Shown in pieces: positions 62,531-64,000 of a stretch of 64,000 nt of DNA. The DNA lies in contig CAJLPX010000004.1 of assembly GCA_905208635.1 (NCBI GenBank), positions 1 to 64,000 of the forward strand. Reading direction: 5' to 3'. Every line of letters starts with the position of its first letter. Position 1 is the stretch's first letter. The stretch is from an uncultured Collinsella sp. (GTDB lineage: Bacteria > Actinomycetota > Coriobacteriia > Coriobacteriales > Coriobacteriaceae). The position numbers and the translations under genes were made by a program. Under the pieces are notes generated by a model that made no database searches, was not told where the DNA came from, and was given only the letters and a program-made list of their open reading frames with translations.

Positions 62531-62634
62531 GCGAGCCCGCCAGAGCGGCAATCTGACGTTCAATCGTCGGGCATGGCCAAAAGGCCTATGCCCTCCTCTT
62601 TCACGTCACCTTGCCCACTCTGGCGGGCTCTCGC
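62531..62634. repeat. Three-tier hairpin between convergent genes
   Basis: Outer GAGCCCGCCAGAG/CTCTGGCGGGCTC, middle GGCAA..TGACGT/ACGTCA..TTGCC and inner GGGCATGGCC-AAAA-GGCCTATGCCC pair in order. Lies between the plus-strand dehydrogenase and the minus-strand PIN gene, so it can end transcription from both sides. Confidence 0.75.
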
Positions 62635-62668
62635 TGACGTTTGCTCAACCTGCAGGGTCTTCAAATTG

Positions 62669-63160
62669 CTAGAGCGTTGCTAAGTAATTCTTTGCGTCTT
62701 CTACGCTCATTGCTGCAACGGGTGCGTGTGAACAGAGTTTGACATCGTTGGTGACCAGTAGATCTGCTTGAGCGCGTATCGCTGCCGCAATGATTAAATC
62801 GTCTTCGTAATCGCTATGGAGCTCACGCTGCCTGCTCGCCATCCATATATCGCTCAGGTCACAGGGCACTGGCGTGGCAAGCTGCGACAGCACGCTAAGA
62901 CAATCCCATGCAAGCGAAGTCGCTACCGTAGCGGCATACTGGGAAAGCGAACCATGCTCGCGCCGATACCATGCCTTATGTTCGCTTGAAATCAAATAAA
63001 ACAGGTCTTTGGACGATGTCGCCGCGTACAGCAAATCAACCTGCGCCGTGCATGCATCGCGTAAAAACTCAATCGCCACCGAACGACCACGTCGTGAGGG
63101 AATGAAGTAATCGAGCCACACGTTGGTGTCAACCAAGATGCGCTTTGGAGTCTCACTCAT
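62669..63160 (-). CDS. PIN-domain toxin
   Basis: A 163-aa PIN protein. The acidic residues appear in RILVDTNVWLDYF (first Asp) and YEDDLIIAAAIR with VTNDVKL at the end, giving the Mg-binding RNase site of VapC-like toxins. Its start overlaps the antitoxin gene by 8 nt, the normal tight coupling of type II modules. Confidence 0.88.
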   Translation of the reverse strand: MSETPKRILVDTNVWLDYFIPSRRGRSVAIEFLRDACTAQVDLLYAATSSKDLFYLISSEHKAWYRREHGSLSQYAATVATSLAWDCLSVLSQLATPVPCDLSDIWMASRQRELHSDYEDDLIIAAAIRAQADLLVTNDVKLCSHAPVAAMSVEDAKNYLATL

Positions 63161-63533
63161 AGAGCCAGCTCATCTCCTCGCCATAGCGATCCGCATAGGC
63201 ATTCCGTTTGAGCTCTTCGTCGTCCGATGGCTGAGCCTTGACCATATCGATTCCCGACTCACAGCAAGCGGCAGCGAACAGCTTCGACCCCTGATCCATG
63301 AGCTCGAGCTTACGTTTGGCGGCCTTTTCGCGCTCGCGCTGTTCCGCCCGGGCACGACTGGGCAGCAGGATATCCTCGAGCGCACCGGGGCGATCGGCCA
63401 GCGACGCTGCAAGCTGCCAGAGCGCTCGCACCGCTTGGCTCGGCGTCATACCGGCCTTGGAGAGAGCGGCGTCCCCACTCCTTTTAAGATCGGCATCGAG
63501 ACGTACGTTGATCTGAGCGGCTGTTGTGGTCAT
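63153..63533 (-). CDS. RelB/DinJ-type antitoxin
   Basis: A 126-aa protein. AAQINVRLDADLKRSGDAAL and KAGMTPSQAVRALWQLAA form a ribbon-helix-helix of the RelB/DinJ kind, followed by an acidic/basic helical tail that would wrap the PIN toxin. Longer than typical DinJ (about 86 aa). RelB/DinJ antitoxin with a PIN toxin is a mixed pairing. Confidence 0.85.
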   Translation of the reverse strand: MTTTAAQINVRLDADLKRSGDAALSKAGMTPSQAVRALWQLAASLADRPGALEDILLPSRARAEQREREKAAKRKLELMDQGSKLFAAACCESGIDMVKAQPSDDEELKRNAYADRYGEEMSWLYE

Positions 63534-63556
63534 AACCCCTCCTTAATACTTCAAAA

Positions 63557-63578
63557 CTATCATAAAACTCTATGGTAG
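63557..63578. promoter_or_regulatory. Probable operator of the PIN/RelB-type module
   Basis: CTATCATAAAACTCTATGGTAG is an imperfect palindrome (CTAYCATA arms) 24 bp upstream of the antitoxin start, in the right place for autorepression by the antitoxin. Confidence 0.5.
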
Positions 63579-63632
63579 ATACGTAAAGCATGTATAGCAT
63601 TAATAAGCATTAGCCGTACTCTGTACACAAAA

Positions 63633-63662
63633 AGCCGCCGAGGCACACTGCACCTCGGCGGC
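63633..63662 (-). terminator. Intrinsic terminator of the M18 aminopeptidase
   Basis: GCCGCCGAGGCACACTGCACCTCGGCGGC stem followed on the minus strand by TTTTTGTG. Confidence 0.88.
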
Positions 63663-63704
63663 TACGCATCACCAATCCAGTTCGGTTTCACCCTTTGCAT
63701 TCGC

Positions 63705-63749
63705 CCAGATAAAACCTGCCAAAATAAACCTGTCCCTTTTTGGTAGGTT
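63705..63749. repeat. REP-like palindrome, family I
   Basis: AGATAAAACCTGCCAAAATA..CCTGTCCCTTTTTGGTAGGTTT; ends exactly at the stop codon of the M18 gene. Confidence 0.8.
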
Positions 63750-64000
63750 TTAGAACTCTACGCTTTCGGCGCCGTTGATGGTTAGGTTGCGCTCGTAGAA
63801 GGCTGTGAGAGCGCGGATGGCGTACATCACGTCGCGTACGCCGCCGGTCTCGTAGCTCGAGTGCATGGCAAGCTGCGGCAGGCCCACGTCCACGGCATGC
63901 ATGCTCGCCTGCATATTGGACAGATTGCCCAGGGTAGAACCGCCGGCCATATCGCTCTTGTTGGCAAAGGCCTGCGTGGGCACGTCGGCGTCATCGCAAA
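63750..64000 (-). CDS. M18 family aminopeptidase, C-terminal part (cut by window edge)
   Basis: The last 83 or so residues of an M18 aspartyl/leucyl-type metallo-aminopeptidase. NKSDMAGGSTLGNLSN, the metal-ligand segment LAMHSSYETGG and the end YAIRALTAFYE are diagnostic. The frame is open beyond position 64000. It acts in cytosolic peptide turnover. Confidence 0.88.
   Translation of the reverse strand, partial: CDDADVPTQAFANKSDMAGGSTLGNLSNMQASMHAVDVGLPQLAMHSSYETGGVRDVMYAIRALTAFYERNLTINGAESVEF

Overview
The window is a high-GC chromosomal segment. Gene content and gene style point to a gut Coriobacteriia member, most likely Collinsella or a close relative: a bifunctional EcfA fusion, an OPT transporter, a DUF6020-like giant membrane protein, a giant acyl-CoA dehydratase activase, an arylsulfotransferase relic, a Tat-type amino-acid-binding lipoprotein, and many palindromic intergenic repeats. 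Genus assignment is inference from remembered family distributions. No rRNA gene, intact tRNA or CRISPR array was found.

Layout. 1-430: an incoming terminator, a tRNA-3'-end-like scrap and a 14-bp inverted repeat. 430-5319: the arginine operon argC-argJ-argB-argD (minus) behind two ARG boxes. 5.6-6.5 kb: two tandem PPOX-fold flavoproteins. 6.5-10.0 kb: riboflavin ECF transporter (RibU, fused EcfAA', EcfT) under an FMN riboswitch. 10.0-12.9 kb: groES-groL bracketed by two very long two-tier hairpins. 12.9-16.2 kb: divergent amidohydrolase and M20 peptidase. 16.3-21.5 kb: zinc-ribbon membrane protein, YitT, the Asp23/AmaP envelope-stress operon and YebC. 21.6-25.9 kb: DUF6020-like protein, Lgt, NifU-type protein and dCMP deaminase. 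26.0-27.4 kb: an AT-rich island (XRE regulator and membrane/coiled-coil protein) ending in a divergent duplicate of the coaX 3' end, followed by real coaX. 28.7-33.1 kb: OPT transporter, DUF389 protein, a small anchored protein and an ASST remnant. 33.1-38.6 kb: 1593-aa activase/dehydratase with its TetR gene. 38.7-39.2 kb: a previously unannotated 41-aa membrane peptide facing a small structured RNA, a candidate type I toxin-antitoxin cassette between two copies of one palindrome. 39.2-44 kb: HAD phosphatase, MFS pump with TetR, PII and AmtB. 44-47.7 kb: CmpB-like membrane protein, HD protein and a divergent DXS. 47.7-48.0 kb: a strikingly regular array of inverted motifs (81-bp period). 48.1-52.5 kb: polar amino-acid ABC transporter and a C26 glutamine-amidotransferase hydrolase. 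52.6-56.0 kb: LanFEG-like ABC system (ATPase frameshifted in the P-loop) and an XRE/DUF2975 pair. 56.2-58.4 kb: Hpt and receiver/GGDEF/HD-GYP proteins. 58.6-64 kb: alpha/beta hydrolase, COG0731 radical SAM protein, SEC-C methionine aminopeptidase, 2-hydroxyacid dehydrogenase, a PIN/RelB-type toxin-antitoxin pair and the C-terminus of an M18 aminopeptidase.

The genes are mostly housekeeping and nutrient uptake (arginine, riboflavin, ammonium, peptides, polar amino acids) fitting a fermentative amino-acid-using anaerobe. The unusual part is between the genes: perfect hairpins up to 39 bp per arm, tandem hairpin arrays, and REP-like palindromes built around a GGGAC/GTCCC core that sit right at gene ends.
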